Of a DNA stretch of 64,000 nucleotides, positions 1 through 12,200 are shown in pieces (the stretch's first letter is position 1; the number at the start of each line of letters is the position of its first letter). Origin of the DNA: Dactylonectria macrodidyma (taxonomy: Eukaryota > Ascomycota > Sordariomycetes > Hypocreales > Nectriaceae); NCBI GenBank assembly GCA_020744425.1, contig JAGMUV010000015.1, positions 868,001-932,000 on the forward strand. The letters run 5' to 3'. The notes beneath the pieces are model-generated. The model saw nothing but the letters and a program-made list of their open reading frames with translations, did no database searches and was not told the DNA's origin. Both the position numbers and the translations under genes were made by a program.

Positions 1-1531
1 AGTCACAACTGAGGTACATGCGGAGCCTATATCGGCCTGGAAGATTGTCAGTGCTGTAATTTTTGAACCTTTTCTTTCAACCCGGGGGCTGAAAATAACG
101 CACCGTTTGAGCGATCTCTGAAACGTGGAGAAGGGAGTTGATTAGGCTGCTTTTGCCTGTGACTCAATTAGCATGGCACCATACAGCGTGAGCCCTGGAA
201 AAACTGTACCCTCGCCCGAGTCACCCAACACCGCAATGGTGCGTGTATCAGAACCCTGGAATCTTCTTAGGCTCTTGGCATCTTCCATCAGCCTTTTGAG
301 GGTTGCATCAGAATCAGTAAGACCACAGTCTGTCAATTTTTGCATAGCAGCGAGAGCATTCTTTGCAATGCTGGAACCACTTTTCAGTGCGGTCTGAAAG
401 ACAGGAGTGAAGAAAGGATGAGAAGGTGCTGTTTCAGCCTGTGCATCATAGGGGGGGACTTGAGTTCGATGCTTCGGAGGCAGAGACTGAGATATCAGAG
501 ACACTTGTGAGACGCTGTTGCGTGCTAGGTCTTGTGCCTCGCTGCTGTCCAGGGGTCGAGGAAGGCGATGAAGCGAGAGAGAGAGTTCGTGATCTTCCAG
601 CGGAGGGCGGGGTTGCAGGTATTGGGGAAGAAAATGCTGGGGCTGGAGAGCTGACTGCCGGGGCAGAGTGTGAAGCACTCAGTGAAATGGGGGTGATTCT
701 GAATGGGGACTGAAGCGAAGTGGAAGATGGTTGTGGTGATGCTCCTCGAGAAGGGGTTGGCGATGGCAAGGGCGTGATGTTGTGCAGCAAAGAGAACGAG
801 AATGGCGTCGACGATGAGGCCTCAGGGCTTAGGGAGGAGTCCCCAGTACCAAGAGACCCAAAGCGAAACACTGGAACAGGGCTGCTGCTTTGTTGACCGG
901 CAGCCGGCAGTGATGAGGCAACACGAGCTGGAGACGAGGAACCTCGATTGTCAGCACCCACGAATGCAGTTGGAATAGGGTTGTCGGTGCCCTTCGTGGG
1001 AGTACGTATTGGTGACGCTAAGTCGGCCTGAGTGAGAGAGATTCCACTAGAAGAATCCCTAAACTGAAAGATAGAATCTGGGCCGCTTCCTTGACGATGG
1101 GGAGTACCCAAAGATGAGGTGCTATTGAATTCAGGCGAGGGAATGTTATCACCAGCAGCCTGAAAACGAAACAAGGAGGTTGGAGTACCCGAGAAGGAGC
1201 CTCTAGCAGAAGCTGGTCGATTCTCATCACCGGTACTCCCAGAGCTGAATCTAGGACCTTGACTGCTACCTTGTCTATCAGGCGTGCTCAACCAGGTCGG
1301 TGGCGACGAGGCGGGATTAGGCCTTGTTGAATCAGCAAATGGTGGCGGCAAGGGCTGGCCAAATATGAATGATCCCCGTGTAGACTGAGACGAGTCAAAG
1401 GAGAAATCAAAAGCCGGGCTGGCTGGCCGGCTGGCTGGTGTTTGGTACTGCGTGTCCCCCGGCGAGCTCTGGCTACTCAGAGGCAGAGCTTCCAGTTCAG
1501 CAGAGGGAGGGGTAGTTGGGGGACTGGCCAT
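1..1531 (-). CDS. Fungal dynamin-like/SLIP-GC-type P-loop GTPase, 5' part only
   Basis: The ATG is at 1531 and the gene runs off the left edge. The first roughly 350 residues are Ser/Pro-rich and look disordered. A folded region starts near 360. The nucleotide-binding loop GDSGEGKSS is rebuilt by removing a 53-nt intron (209-157, GTACAG...CACAG, branch GCTAAT) that splits its third glycine codon. A second intron (103-37) leads into DIGSACTSVVT, a sequence I associate with fungal SLIP-GC-like GTPases, so the assignment rests on two restored motifs. One joint is unresolved: the long first frame ends at TGA 448-446 just after a run of seven C, and the GTPase frame lies +1. Either a 49-nt intron with a poor GTCTCT donor joins them, or one base was inserted in the C run. 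Nothing past residue about 470 is visible. Cellular role unknown. Confidence 0.6.
157..209 (-). other. Intron splitting the P-loop codon
   Basis: GTACAG donor, GCTAAT branch site and CACAG acceptor. Splicing joins G|GC to make the glycine of GEGKSS. Without this intron the frame ends shortly after the glycines and the Walker lysine is lost. Confidence 0.75.
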
Positions 1532-2183
1532 TCTGACGCTTGAGTGAAAGAAGGTGTCGATCCTGACAAACGTAGGGGGAATGATGAATGAAGTGTATCG
1601 CTTAGCAAGGGCGTCAGGTAACTTATGCGTCCTGCAGAGAAGGCTTGATTTCGGAACTTGAGGATAATCTTGTCTAACAAGTCAAATGAAAATAGAAGGA
1701 TGGTAGAGAGGGAATTTAATGGCCCATTCAAAGCCGGGGAGCTCTCATCTCCCTCCATCAGTCATGTGCGTGTGGCTTGGGAGGGGGGGTGGGGGGGTTC
1801 CATTTCTACTTCAACCAACAGTTAATGCAAGTCAGTGGGCCTGTTTAGGTCCAGTAACCTATGATCAGCCCGTTTCAGGTGTCCTGCAGGCGGACAACTT
1901 AAGGCAGGTCAGTTGGTTGTTGGTCCAACGAGATTTACTAGGTTAGGGCGATTTCTGCCGATCCATGTTCCGGTGCGGCCGCGAAGTTGGTGTCAAGACA
2001 TCAGCTTTTGTCTGAGAGTAAGCGCCCGTCCGACCAGGCTAGGAAATCTAACCGTCTGCCTGCATTTCTGTTACAATTGTGAGATCAGGGGAGAGGGATG
2101 TTCACGTTCTCATTAATTTGGTTACACAATTTTAACCTTTACTGACGAGGGTCGGCCCGCACTCAGCTCGAACTCCATAACCT
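1532..2183. other. Intergenic, no gene seen
   Basis: Upstream region of the GTPase gene. Only short frames without recognisable protein features. It holds a G-rich tract (about 1780-1798). The phrase AACCTTTACTGA occurs twice on the left flank of the transposon. Confidence 0.6.
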
Positions 2184-2191
2184 TTACTGAT

Positions 2192-2272
2192 GGGAATTGA
2201 TAGGGGGGCGTGATGTTTTTGATACGGGGGCGTCATCTTTACGGGGGCGTCACTTTTATTGCCTCCAATTGG
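2192..2272 (+). repeat. Left terminal inverted repeat
   Basis: 81 bp, identical to the reverse complement of 3004-3084, starting GGGAATTGATAGGGGGGCG. It contains three spaced G5CG blocks. Confidence 0.95.
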
Positions 2273-3003
2273 TCAAAAAAAGGTTGACCCACTAGTACAA
2301 TATCACCTCAGCAGGAGGACTTATCTCAGTAACAAGAGATCCAGACCCACTATTATTAACAATAACATGTCTCTACTTATATATGCAGGCGGATGCATTA
2401 TCACAGGGCTGTAAGTTGCACGTTGCTCTTATTATATCTAATCAACTATAACACGGATTGTATCTTCATCGCTCCCAATTAGCTCCTATGACGGTTCATG
2501 GAGTCCCTGTGAGCCATGGGGTCGCGGGAAGGATGAGAAGGTCTGTGGATAGGATGCAAAAAGGTTCCCTAGTGCATCTTGATCTCCAATCCCGTAGTGT
2601 TGCTCTATTCTTGTCGCTATACTACTCGCTGACGGTGGCCGATTCGTAAGTAGCGGTGGGCTGAATCTAGGCAGTCGGCTCGGTCGCGGCCGCTTCGTAG
2701 GACGCAGTTGATCGCTTGGGCTAGGGCTTCGAGTGCGACGAAGGTCGGCCTCTTTTTCTTGTGTTCAATCCTAGGCAGCAGTGCTACGATTGACTCATAT
2801 CGTCGTGTGATAGCTATGCTGCCTGGAGCCGGTTGTATTGTGGCGTTCACGCTGATCGTGAAGCTGTTCACGATGATCGTCATCTGTTGGCTTGAAGTGC
2901 GAGGAAATGAGCGACGGATCTTGACATTTTAAGATAGCTGAGTCCTCAGTACAAAAGGGGGCTGGGGGGAGATCTAAGATGTACTAACAAAAGTGGGTCT
3001 CAG

Positions 3004-3084
3004 CCAATTGGAGGCAATAAAAGTGACGCCCCCGTAAAGATGACGCCCCCGTATCAAAAACATCACGCCCCCCTATCAATTCCC
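3004..3084 (-). repeat. Right terminal inverted repeat
   Basis: 81 bp, perfect inverted partner of 2192-2272. The absence of mismatches suggests recent insertion or recent amplification of the family. Confidence 0.95.
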
Positions 3085-3092
3085 TTACTGAT

Positions 3093-3860
3093 AAGGGTTA
3101 GAGGGAGACAATTGCTCCTACCCTGTTGGGCCGCTCGGATGCACGGTTCTGCATCCGCCTACATTGTCCGCCCCGCCAAGCTGGAATACTTCTAAAAAAA
3201 GAAAATCAGGTGAGGGGGAGGGAGGGGAGATCGGACGAGCGGCCTCATCTGGTTAAAAATCTAAGGCTCAAATTACGTAGGTCACATATTCCGTAAGATG
3301 GGTTTCGTTGTGACAACTCTACCACTCCACCCCCGCAGGTGTACTATATGTTTTGGGGGGGGGGGGGCGTTTGAAAGAGACTCGTGGCTTGTTTTAACCA
3401 AGAAGAAGGTGGTGGTCAGCCGGTTTGAAGTGGAAATCACAGCCCTTTTTGTCGATCTTGACCTGATTAATGAAAACACCCTGATTTAACAGCCATTAAC
3501 AATGAAAACACGTTTCGCTTTCAACTTCTCTCTTTCCACACACCTGGCGTCTAGCGGTCCCAAACACCACCACTCCGGTTTCCGTGGTCCGCTCTACACG
3601 AGTCAGATTGGACAGAAAAACAGTTGAGAACATTGCATTCGTCGCTTGGATGGCTAGCAGATGATGAAGATTCCAATTTTTCGTGTTGCATAATCAACTA
3701 AACAAATGGATATTTCGCAAATACTAAAAGACCTATCTAAACGATCGATTGTGAAACTGTCGTGATATATCCAGGGCGTCAATTTGGTCGCCAGCACCAT
3801 GCAGAGAAATTCGCTTCCTTCAAGCCTGTGCGCAGGGTCAAGTTCCACCAACGAGCATCA
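3093..3860. other. Intergenic, no gene seen
   Basis: Lies between the transposon and the 3' end of the transporter gene. Contains a run of 13 G at 3355-3367. Short frames on both strands show no family features. Confidence 0.6.
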
Positions 3861-6235
3861 TCACTGCTCCTCATCCCTCAGAGATGCATTCCTGTCATCA
3901 TGATACAGCTCGGGGCATTTCTCGCCTTTCTTCTGGAGGATCCATCGTCTAGTCCACCAAGGCAAAACAGTCTTCAGCTGGTATGCTGCGTGAGCACGAT
4001 CAGACACGTCAAACACATAATCGAGCTCCTCGAGAGTCTTCTGCTTCGTCTCGGGGACGAATAGGAAAATCAACGCCAGGGCGACAAGGTTCAGTCCAGC
4101 ATAGAACCCAAAGGCACCCGTTGCTGTCATGGCGATCAGCATTCGTGGGAATGTGAGTGAGAGAACCGAAGCCCAGAAGTTATTGGTGGCAACGGCCCAC
4201 GACATGCCAATCTCACGATGGGACAACGGGAACACTTCAGCTGAGTACATGAACGGAACAGGTCCCTCTCCTAATAGCCAAACTGTTAGAGCGAGGTCCA
4301 ACTTCGAAGCTAATGTGCAGCTGAAACTTACCAGGGGAGTAGAAAGCCGCAAACAAATAGACAAAGGTGGCGACTGCAGCAATTCTGGCACTGCTGTTCT
4401 CAACATCTGGTTCAATCTGGTAACAGAGGCCAGCAACTGTTTGACAATAAAGTTAAAAATGTTCCGTTTTGTCACAACATCAGAAGATCAACCAACCTAG
4501 AAGAGTCCAGAACATGTTGGGAAAAGTGAAAAGCAGAAGGGTTCGACGGCCAAAGGTATCAATGGTCCACACTGCTGGCCAAGCGAAGAGAAAGTTGATT
4601 AGACCGAATCCGAAACTAGCCCACAGAGCTGTGTAGTCGCTGATACCACTCTCCTTGAAGATGGTGGCGCTGTAGAAGGCGATGATGTTGATTCCTGCCA
4701 CCGATTAGCATTGCTATTTCCAAACGTGGGATGGAATGAAAGCTTGCGTACCACACATCTGCTGGGCAATCATGACGATTCCAGACGCCCAAGTTGCTCG
4801 ACGATTTCTGGGGATAGTGAACAACTCGACAAAGCGAGTAAACATGTTGCTCGTGACCTTGAGCCCAGCCTTAGTGACCGAGAGGCGCTCCTGTTCCAGC
4901 AGGCAGTGGATGTAGTACAAGTCCCGAGCAGCCTGCAGTGGGGTGTTTCGAAGTTTCAAAAGCGATCCCCAAGCCTTTGTATGTTTTCCCTTCTTCATGT
5001 ACCAACGAGGACTTTCTGGGCAAAAGTATGTACCGATGACAAGGGGTACGGCGGGGATGAAGGCGGAGCCAAATTGCAGACGCCATGAGATAGATCCTGT
5101 CTTTCCGACGGCAAGATTGGAACAAGTGCCCAGGAAGATGCCTAATGTTTCGTGGTTAGATGGTTTCACTTTCTTTTCGTCCAGTAAGGGTTGTCCTCAC
5201 CAAATGCTGTCCACACTTGCCATGACATAACCAAGCCACCACGAATAATAGCAGGGGAGTTTTCGGCTGAGAAGACGGGGACTGTGACTTCCTTGAGACC
5301 CATGCCAATTCCGAGCAACATTCTAAAAGTTGTTAGAGTTTAAGTTCCTTCTATCCGTGTTATTCACCTACCGACTAGCTGCGAGTTGTCCCCAAGTCTG
5401 CGAGGTAGCCATGCCAAATGGTGCAAGCAGAGAGAAGATAGCAGCAACAAAGATGACACCTCGACGGCCCAGCAAGTCATTCAGAGGATCAGAGATCCAT
5501 CCAGCACTACGCCTGTTAGCTGATAATCACACCTATCGCTAGAGTCTCCACTCACAAAAGACAAATGGTGATGTAGGGCATCGCATTGACGAAGCCAATG
5601 ATCCAACTGTTCTTAGAGCATTCGCCCTCGTTAGCCACGGGACCACAGGAGGAGCCTGCGGAGTCTGGAATTCCAAGGGCTTCATGGAAAGTCAGATTCG
5701 CTCCATTGGAACCAGTCTGTTGTGAATTTGTCAGCAAGATAGTACACGGATACAGTCAGCGCAATCTCTATCTTACCTGATCCCATCCTTGGATAGCAGC
5801 AGCGATGGAGCTCAGAATGATGGTGTAGTACAAAGGCCACGGATGCTTCCACCGATGGGTAACTTCTTCTCTCAGGACTCGCTTGTCGTCTTCGTCAAGA
5901 TCATCCAGTTCCTCAAAGTTGACTGGATTTTGTGCGACCAAGGCACCCTTCTTGATGAATGGCAAGATGTCTTCTGGAAGACCGTTGTCGCGGTGGAAGT
6001 TGGTGACGTCTTCGAGGAGCTGCTCACGCGGGATTCCCTTGAGCGGGTTGCGTATCTCGCCAGCAACCTTCTCAGTCAATTGAGCAAGTTTACTCTTCGC
6101 TTCCTCCGAGCCTGGTTTATCATCATGCGTCACGCTGTAAAACCGGCGTATTAGTAAACCGTGTGGGGCGGTGAGCATGCAGAAGGGGACTCACGGCCCG
6201 TCGATCCCATTGGTGCCGTTCTTTTCATCCGCCAT
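3861..6235 (-). CDS. MFS sugar/polyol transporter, nine exons
   Basis: Model: complement of 3861-4270, 4332-4436, 4497-4694, 4752-5141, 5201-5322, 5372-5512, 5556-5716, 5777-6134, 6195-6235. The exons total 1926 nt, giving 641 residues, and every junction keeps frame. The start [10 protein letters not shown] is the first ATG of the frame. A hydrophilic N-terminus of about 120 residues precedes the membrane domain. Sugar-porter hallmarks are LLGRRG after TM2-3, PESPRW before the central loop, [13 protein letters not shown] in TM7, DTFGRRT, and [12 protein letters not shown] after TM12. The [16 protein letters not shown] stretch fits a fungal hexose/polyol subgroup. It should be a plasma-membrane proton symporter, but the substrate cannot be read from sequence. 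It is far from the quinate cluster and does not look like the quinate permease. Confidence 0.9.
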
Positions 6236-8053
6236 GATGTTGACCGTACTTAGAGATGTTCTCTATGCTCGATGAAAGGAAATAGGTACGTCTTCAGAGT
6301 AGTTTTAACGAATTGGGGTGATGGAAGGAGAGATGCCCTTGTCTTATTGTTGAGCAAGTGAAACCAGCGGCTGATGAGGGGTAGTTATATTGCGTCACAC
6401 AGAATTCCGGTGGTATTGTATGCAGGTTAGTTCTGCCTCAATGGCATCATTGTTTTCAGTTTAATCAGCGAGACCGAACCTCTGTTAGCCAAAACAGCTC
6501 AGAAAACCGCCGATCCCATCGGTCTCGGGCAACTGCTGCTAGTGGCCGGCGAGCCCGAGCAGCTCATAAGCTGGTGAGAAATGTCACCCAAGCGGTTGTC
6601 ACGAGACAGCTCGCTCGAGCAAAAGAGGCCATCCTTGCAGCACAGCAGAGTTACATGAGGTCTGTTAGGATGATACCTTGGCAACGTGTCCGGGCCGGCT
6701 GCTGCTACACGGCAGTCAACCCATGGCCCGAGGAGCCAATCGACCTGGATGCCGAGCACTACGCTATCAAAGTGCCGGGCCAGAGCTGGGGGGTTTTAGG
6801 CATCAGTATTTGTACCATGTCTGGGGTAACGACCGAAATTAAGCCAACCAATTGTCTCACTCCTCTAATGTTGCTATTATCCGGGGACGATGCGGGCGTC
6901 AGCCCACGTCATCCAATGAGGCCCAAGATAGGGTTACCACGAAGGATCTCCGCAGGGTGAGTGACCATCAAGTCATGGTTACATCGCTAAAATGATCAAG
7001 ACATTGGTTCCCGAGGTTGACTACGGATGCCGGTATAACTGATTACAGCTCGACCTCTTGAAGTTTGCATGGCAGATTGGTGGCGTGGTGAGGAAAACAC
7101 CGCATAGACTCCCTGCTTCTTGAACCACACCAAGTGGTACATTTCTTGTTGCCTAATCGTGCCAGCCAGCCACAAGAGAATTCACCTGCAGGGACTCGAA
7201 TTAAGCATTGATCTTACACCAGAGACGGACCTTGCATCGGCGCTGCTTTCTTCTTTCGGGCCCGATGCTCCGTACTGAGTGAGACAGGTTAGTCCCTTGA
7301 GGTTATGGTAAGCATTTTGAGGTGGCCATGCTGCTTTGTGCTGAATTCTCACACCACCCTTGCGTTTTCTCCTCCAACGAAAATGTGCCGACAGGTCTAA
7401 TATGCAAAGGCCCAATGCATTAGAAAATGCCAGGTTTTGTAGACTTCATCCTCGTGCATCATTTTTGATTCTCGCCTCACTGATCTTGCCAGTGCGGGCG
7501 CAACAGGGCACCTCGGGCAGAGAGGTGGAAGAATACAACCTTGGAATAGCTCCTTCAGCTGCTTGATGTGCCAGACCACGTGTATTCTTTTCCGTTTTTC
7601 GTGAAGCTGCACCTCTTTCTTTTCACATGTCTTGCTGGTCTGGGAGATGTCCATGAATTGGTCCCCTATTAGTTTTTATGACACGAGATTCAACCCCAAG
7701 CTCATACTGCGAAGTGCGGACCACCTACCCCTGACTCGGCGATCCGAATGGGTACCCATCATTTCGTAGGCCTACGAGTTGCGAAAGAGTGTTCTTGTAG
7801 TCGGTCTATCAATCGTCCTCGGCTGACTTTGCTATAGCATCAGAGGAGAGCCATTTTGATGAGATATGACATCACCCGGAACTCGTGATCTCAGCCTGTA
7901 TTGGTAATCAACCACGCCCTGTCAATTACATGCTACCTTGAGGTCATAAATATCCCATCAACTCAATCGCTATTATTCTGGGTACTGAGATAACTTTTTA
8001 TCCAGCTCTGCCACAAACACTTCCCTATATCACTAAGAAAGTCCCTTTCGAAA
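6236..8053. other. Long intergenic region, no gene supported
   Basis: 1.8 kb between the divergent transporter and VOC genes; it must hold both promoters. The longest frame (6574-6960, plus) has no recognisable domain and odd composition. I see no RNA gene or clear repeat. Confidence 0.5.
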
Positions 8054-8479
8054 ATGCCACCAAAGCTAGGCCAGATTGTTGAGACAATCCTCTATACGTC
8101 CGATGCTCCAAAACTCGCCCAGTGGTACAAGGATGTGATGGGCTTGGAGCCGTTCATCGAGCTCTCAGCAGTCGTTGGCTTCAACCTGCCCAACAACACT
8201 CTTCTCCTCATATTTGACCGCGCCCAAACGAAGGAAGACAGGCCTGTCAGTGGGGGCATAATTCCGAAGCATGGAAGCGACACCAACCTGGGTCAACATG
8301 TTGCATTTGCATGCTCGGGGCCCGATGAGATACGGGAATGGGAAGATCACTTTAATGCGCAGGGGGTTCCGATAGTCGGGAAAATGAAATGGGAGAAGGG
8401 TGGAAGCTCGATTTATGTCCACGATTGGGAGGGCCATGTCATCGAGATTATGACTACTGGGGTCTGGGAGGTGTACTGA
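8054..8479 (+). CDS. VOC-superfamily (glyoxalase/bleomycin-resistance/dioxygenase fold) protein
   Basis: Single-exon gene of 141 residues with a good start context (AAAATGCCACC). The pattern fits one VOC module pair: an N-terminal strand-helix unit (VETILYTSDAPKLAQWYKDVMGLEP), a central HVAFAC strand with a metal-ligand-type His near residue 79, and a C-terminal SSIYVHDWEGHVIEIMT that ends in the usual strand with a Glu ligand. Small fungal members of this family are annotated as glyoxalase-like, but their reactions are mostly unknown. No signal peptide, so probably cytosolic. It stands alone between intergenic stretches, and its neighbours give no pathway clue. Confidence 0.85.
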   Translation: MPPKLGQIVETILYTSDAPKLAQWYKDVMGLEPFIELSAVVGFNLPNNTLLLIFDRAQTKEDRPVSGGIIPKHGSDTNLGQHVAFACSGPDEIREWEDHFNAQGVPIVGKMKWEKGGSSIYVHDWEGHVIEIMTTGVWEVY

Positions 8480-9204
8480 GGAATTTTGCGCCAAGGACGG
8501 AAGAAGAAGGCCTTGCCAAGATATGGTGGTGGTGGAGCGTACCGTGCAAGGTTAAGTCATCGCTAGGTTGTCTTGCAGTCAAGCGAGCGTCTATGGCAGC
8601 ATCATCCTAGCTACCTATTTATTGACATTAGGTGTAACTAGTCAATCCATCACGATGTGCGATTTGCGAATAAGGTCACATTCCTAGAATTCGGATGATT
8701 CTCTCCTTAGGATGAAACGTATGTATAGGTAGAGGTAAGAAATTCAGGTCCTAAATTCTGAAGAAAGTAACGGTTATAAAGAGCTAAGCTGATGAGAAAA
8801 CTCCCCATTCACCGAGTCACCCGCAGTTCAAACTCTTGTGACTTGAGTGGCACATCTGTTCTTATGCTTGACTATGTAATTTGTGAAAGTCGTTAGTCTT
8901 ACTTTTGCTTTTCGCATAGGCGGCTGTGAACGGGTAAATCAAGGAAAAATTGTGTCTGTGGTGTCAATGCAGGCAGGCAGTGCACAACCAGCCTCGCTTA
9001 TCACAGAGCCTCTGAGAGGCAGATTGCTGGAAATTGTGCACGTGTTGACCCACGTCTTTCTGTTTCGTCGTCAGCTGCATTTTCTCAAATTTTTTCCTCT
9101 TAGTCTTGTCCTCTTTCACGTTCTTACTCTACTAACAACCACCATTCCCCTCGCTGTGCAGATCAGCTTCGCACTCTACTCTGCAATCTGAGACCCTCGG
9201 TCAG
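8480..9204. other. Intergenic, likely NLR promoter
   Basis: No gene seen. The last 130 bases before the NLR start are pyrimidine-rich (CTTTC, CTCTAC runs), as is common in filamentous-fungal promoters and 5' leaders. Confidence 0.5.
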
Positions 9205-12200
9205 ATGGCTGAGGCGCTCGGTATTGCGGCCGCGGCTGCTCAATTTGCGGGATTAGCCTTGAAAATTGCCAAGACCGGCAAAGACATCTACGACCAGCTT
9301 CAGAACGTCCCCGAACAGGTTCCCAAATGGCTCGAACAGATTGATGGGCTGCAATCGATTGTTTCCAACATCAAAAGTTGCCCAGAGCTTCAAACCGATA
9401 ACGTGGGGCTTCTCTTGAAGAGCTGCGTGTCAACCAGCGAAGAGCTTCTTCGCTCCCTCAATGGGCTCCATTTTTCTGCGGATGACCCACTGGGTCAAAG
9501 GACATGGAAGGCGGTCGTGGGGAAGACAAAGGAAACTGAGTTGCGTAACTTGTTTGAGGAAATTGAGCGTATCAAGTCGGCCCTTGGTCTGGAAATCGAC
9601 GTCGAGAATTTGTGAGTAGGCGATTGAACAGCCACTATTTGATGGAAACCTAACAGTTCACAAGGAATCAGCAACGCAAGATTCGATCAGAGATACAGGA
9701 ACTCAAGACATCGAATTTGACTAACAGCGATGAGGACCAATGCTTGCGATCGCTCTTTGTGACTGATCCGACACGAGATCGAGACGACATTATCGACGCC
9801 AAAGGCGACATCTGTCCAGGAACCTGCGAGTGGATCACAACCACTGAAGAGTTCAAGGAGTGGAATCAGCAATCCCCCCATCTGCTGTGGATCTCTGCGC
9901 CGCCTGGAACGGGCAAGACCTTCATGTCCATCTATCTCAGCAGGCATTTTGAGCTGCTCTCCGATGAACAAACAGACACCAAAGTACTCTTCTTCTTTTG
10001 CGACAACAAAAACGAAACTCGAAACACAGCTGTGAATGTTCTACGGGGACTCCTATACCAATTAATCATGCACCAAAGAAATCTTCTGGACATTGTTTTG
10101 CCGCAGTGGAAGATTCAATCAGCAAACTTGTTTCAGGGGCACTCATTGAACACACTGTGGAAATTCTTTGAGGAAATGGTCAATAAGGTCCATGCCAAGA
10201 CTGTCTATTGTATTGTAGACGCTCTTGACGAATGCGAAGCGAGCTCACTCTCAAGTCTTCTCCGGAAATTCGAAATACTTGGCAAAAGCGCCAGGCCATA
10301 CCCTGCCAAGATGAAACTCATCTGTCTCAGCAGGAGATATCCAGAAGACATACCGGCAGCTCTTTCGTCCTTTTTGGCATTAAAGTTGGACGTGATGACA
10401 GCTGGAAAGGAGGATACTCGGCGCTTCATATCACAACGGGTCGCCGAGCTCGCCACAAAGAAACGCATCGACGCCAATTTGCAAGCCCACATTGAGCAAA
10501 CATTCCAGGAGAAATCCGAAGGCACCTTCCTATGGATTAGCTTCATGGCTCAGGACCTTGAGAAGAAGTCGATTGACAGAATCGAGGCCTCATTACAGCT
10601 GCTTCCACAAGGGCTTAACGCTGTTTATGAAAGAATCATCTCTCAAATCAAACCTGACGAGATGCAAAGTGTTTCCAGGATGATTGACTGGATACGCATC
10701 GCTGCACGCCCGCTAAGAGTGCCGGAGCTATGTGAAGCAATTGATTTGCAACCCACGGGCCTTCTCAGTCGCGAGCAGGTGTGCAAATCTCTCATCGAAT
10801 CGTGTGGGCATCTGCTTCAAATAACTCCGAACACGACAACAATTTGGTATGAGACACGCCAAGCGGCATCATTCGAACCTGATCCCATGGAAAATCATCA
10901 CCGCGATAGCCCTAACTATTGGCAACTTGAAGTAACTTTCCTTCATCAAAGCGCGAAAGATTACTTTACCAGATCCAGCCAGATGCGTGGCTCAAAACTA
11001 CAAGTGGAGCCAACAAAGCAGCTGCATGAGATCGTTTCTGGTCAACTGACAACGTATCTGTCTGATCGGGAAGCTGATGCACAACAGTGGAATGAAAAGG
11101 ATGTAGTGATGGTATCACCGTTGTCCTATTATGCCTGTCGATTCTGGGATTTCCACTTCAAAGAGTTGGATGAGGTGTCTCAATTAATTGAACGAAATCG
11201 GGCATTCTTTGAGAAGAGTTCAAGAATGAGAGATGAAGTTGTTTATAGTCATTCCTATAATGATTGGGATATATCTTCAATCCCGCTGCTGCACATGGCT
11301 TGTATCCTGGATCTGAGCAACTTGGCCAAGTGGTGCCTCGAGCGAAGACGGGTGAGAAATCGGTTTGGCCTGATGAGCGATCTTACCAAGAAGTGGGGGA
11401 AGCGTGAATTTACGCCACTTCACCTCGCTTACCGGTACAAGCACGAGGATATTGCCAAGCTTCTTCTCGATGCTGGTGCAGATCCTAGAGCTGTCGACGG
11501 TTATGGTGCCACAGCATTTGAGGTGGCCCTCCGGAACTGTGGGCAAGACGCATGGCACCAGCTGGCAGCGACGAAGCGTGGTAAAAAGTGGCTCGATCCC
11601 CGCAACCAGGATTTCTCCGCTCTTGACACTGCCGCCTTTGGGGGAAATGAAGACGCTTGTCGTTTCCTCATTGAGGAACATGGCTGGGACGTGAATCACA
11701 GGAATCCTCTTGTTACAGCGCTGCAAAGGGCGAGGCTTGCGCTTGCCCGCACCTTTGTTTCCGAGTGGCATGCCTGCATCGACAACCATTCTGCGCTGCT
11801 CAACGCTGTCTGCAAGATAAATGATGACCATGATTTTCAAGAAGGGATTAAAATTCTTGTGGAAGAATGGTCGGTCGATATAAATACCACTAACAAACTT
11901 GGATGCACTCTCCTGTGTGTAATCTCTCGACCCGTAACCTATCCCTCTCGACCCGCAAAATATCACTCTCGACCCGCAAAATGTCACTCTCTGGAATCAA
12001 CGGCTTCAAATCTGGGCACAGCGATTCGGGCCGGCGCTGATCCAAGCAAACCCAACTCCAAGGGCAAAATGCCGCTTCACTGTGCTGCGGCCAGCACCTG
12101 TTTCCCAGCTTTCATTCTGCGTACTGAGGCCATCGAGCTCATGTCGCACAATAGTCAGTCCCTTCTCGATGTGGTGTGCGACGAGGGAAGAACGATTCTA

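Larger units (their letters stand above)
2184..3092. mobile_element. Non-autonomous DNA transposon (MITE-like) with 81-bp perfect TIRs and 8-bp TSD
   Basis: The element spans 2192-3084 (893 bp). Bases 2192-2272 are the exact reverse complement of 3004-3084. The ends read GGGAATTGATAG inward. TTACTGAT flanks both sides directly (2184-2191 and 3085-3092), as expected for an 8-bp target duplication. Each inverted repeat holds three GGGGGCG motifs (left copies at 2204, 2226 and 2243) that could be transposase sites. Similarity between the arms continues imperfectly inward (GACCCACT and AGTAC on both). The interior codes for no recognisable transposase; the longest frame is an 88-codon one on the minus strand (2617-2883). 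An 8-bp duplication fits hAT-like and a few other superfamilies, but the end sequence does not let me name one. Confidence 0.9.

Noticed and set aside
3355..3367. Run of 13 G
   Set aside because: A simple homopolymer in intergenic DNA with no structure around it; may be of inexact length.
3861..6235. Idea that this MFS gene is the quinate permease
   Set aside because: It is 43 kb from the cluster and its motifs point to the general sugar/polyol group; nothing specific to quinate permeases was seen.
6574..6960. 128-codon open frame, plus strand
   Set aside because: No domain, unusual composition, no transcript signals; likely chance.
7170..7270. tRNA-like TTCGAGTCCC on the minus strand
   Set aside because: The T-arm stem partner and the acceptor and anticodon stems cannot be formed.
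11277..11987. 236-codon frame on the minus strand
   Set aside because: Antisense to the NLR ankyrin region, whose own frame has clear domains.
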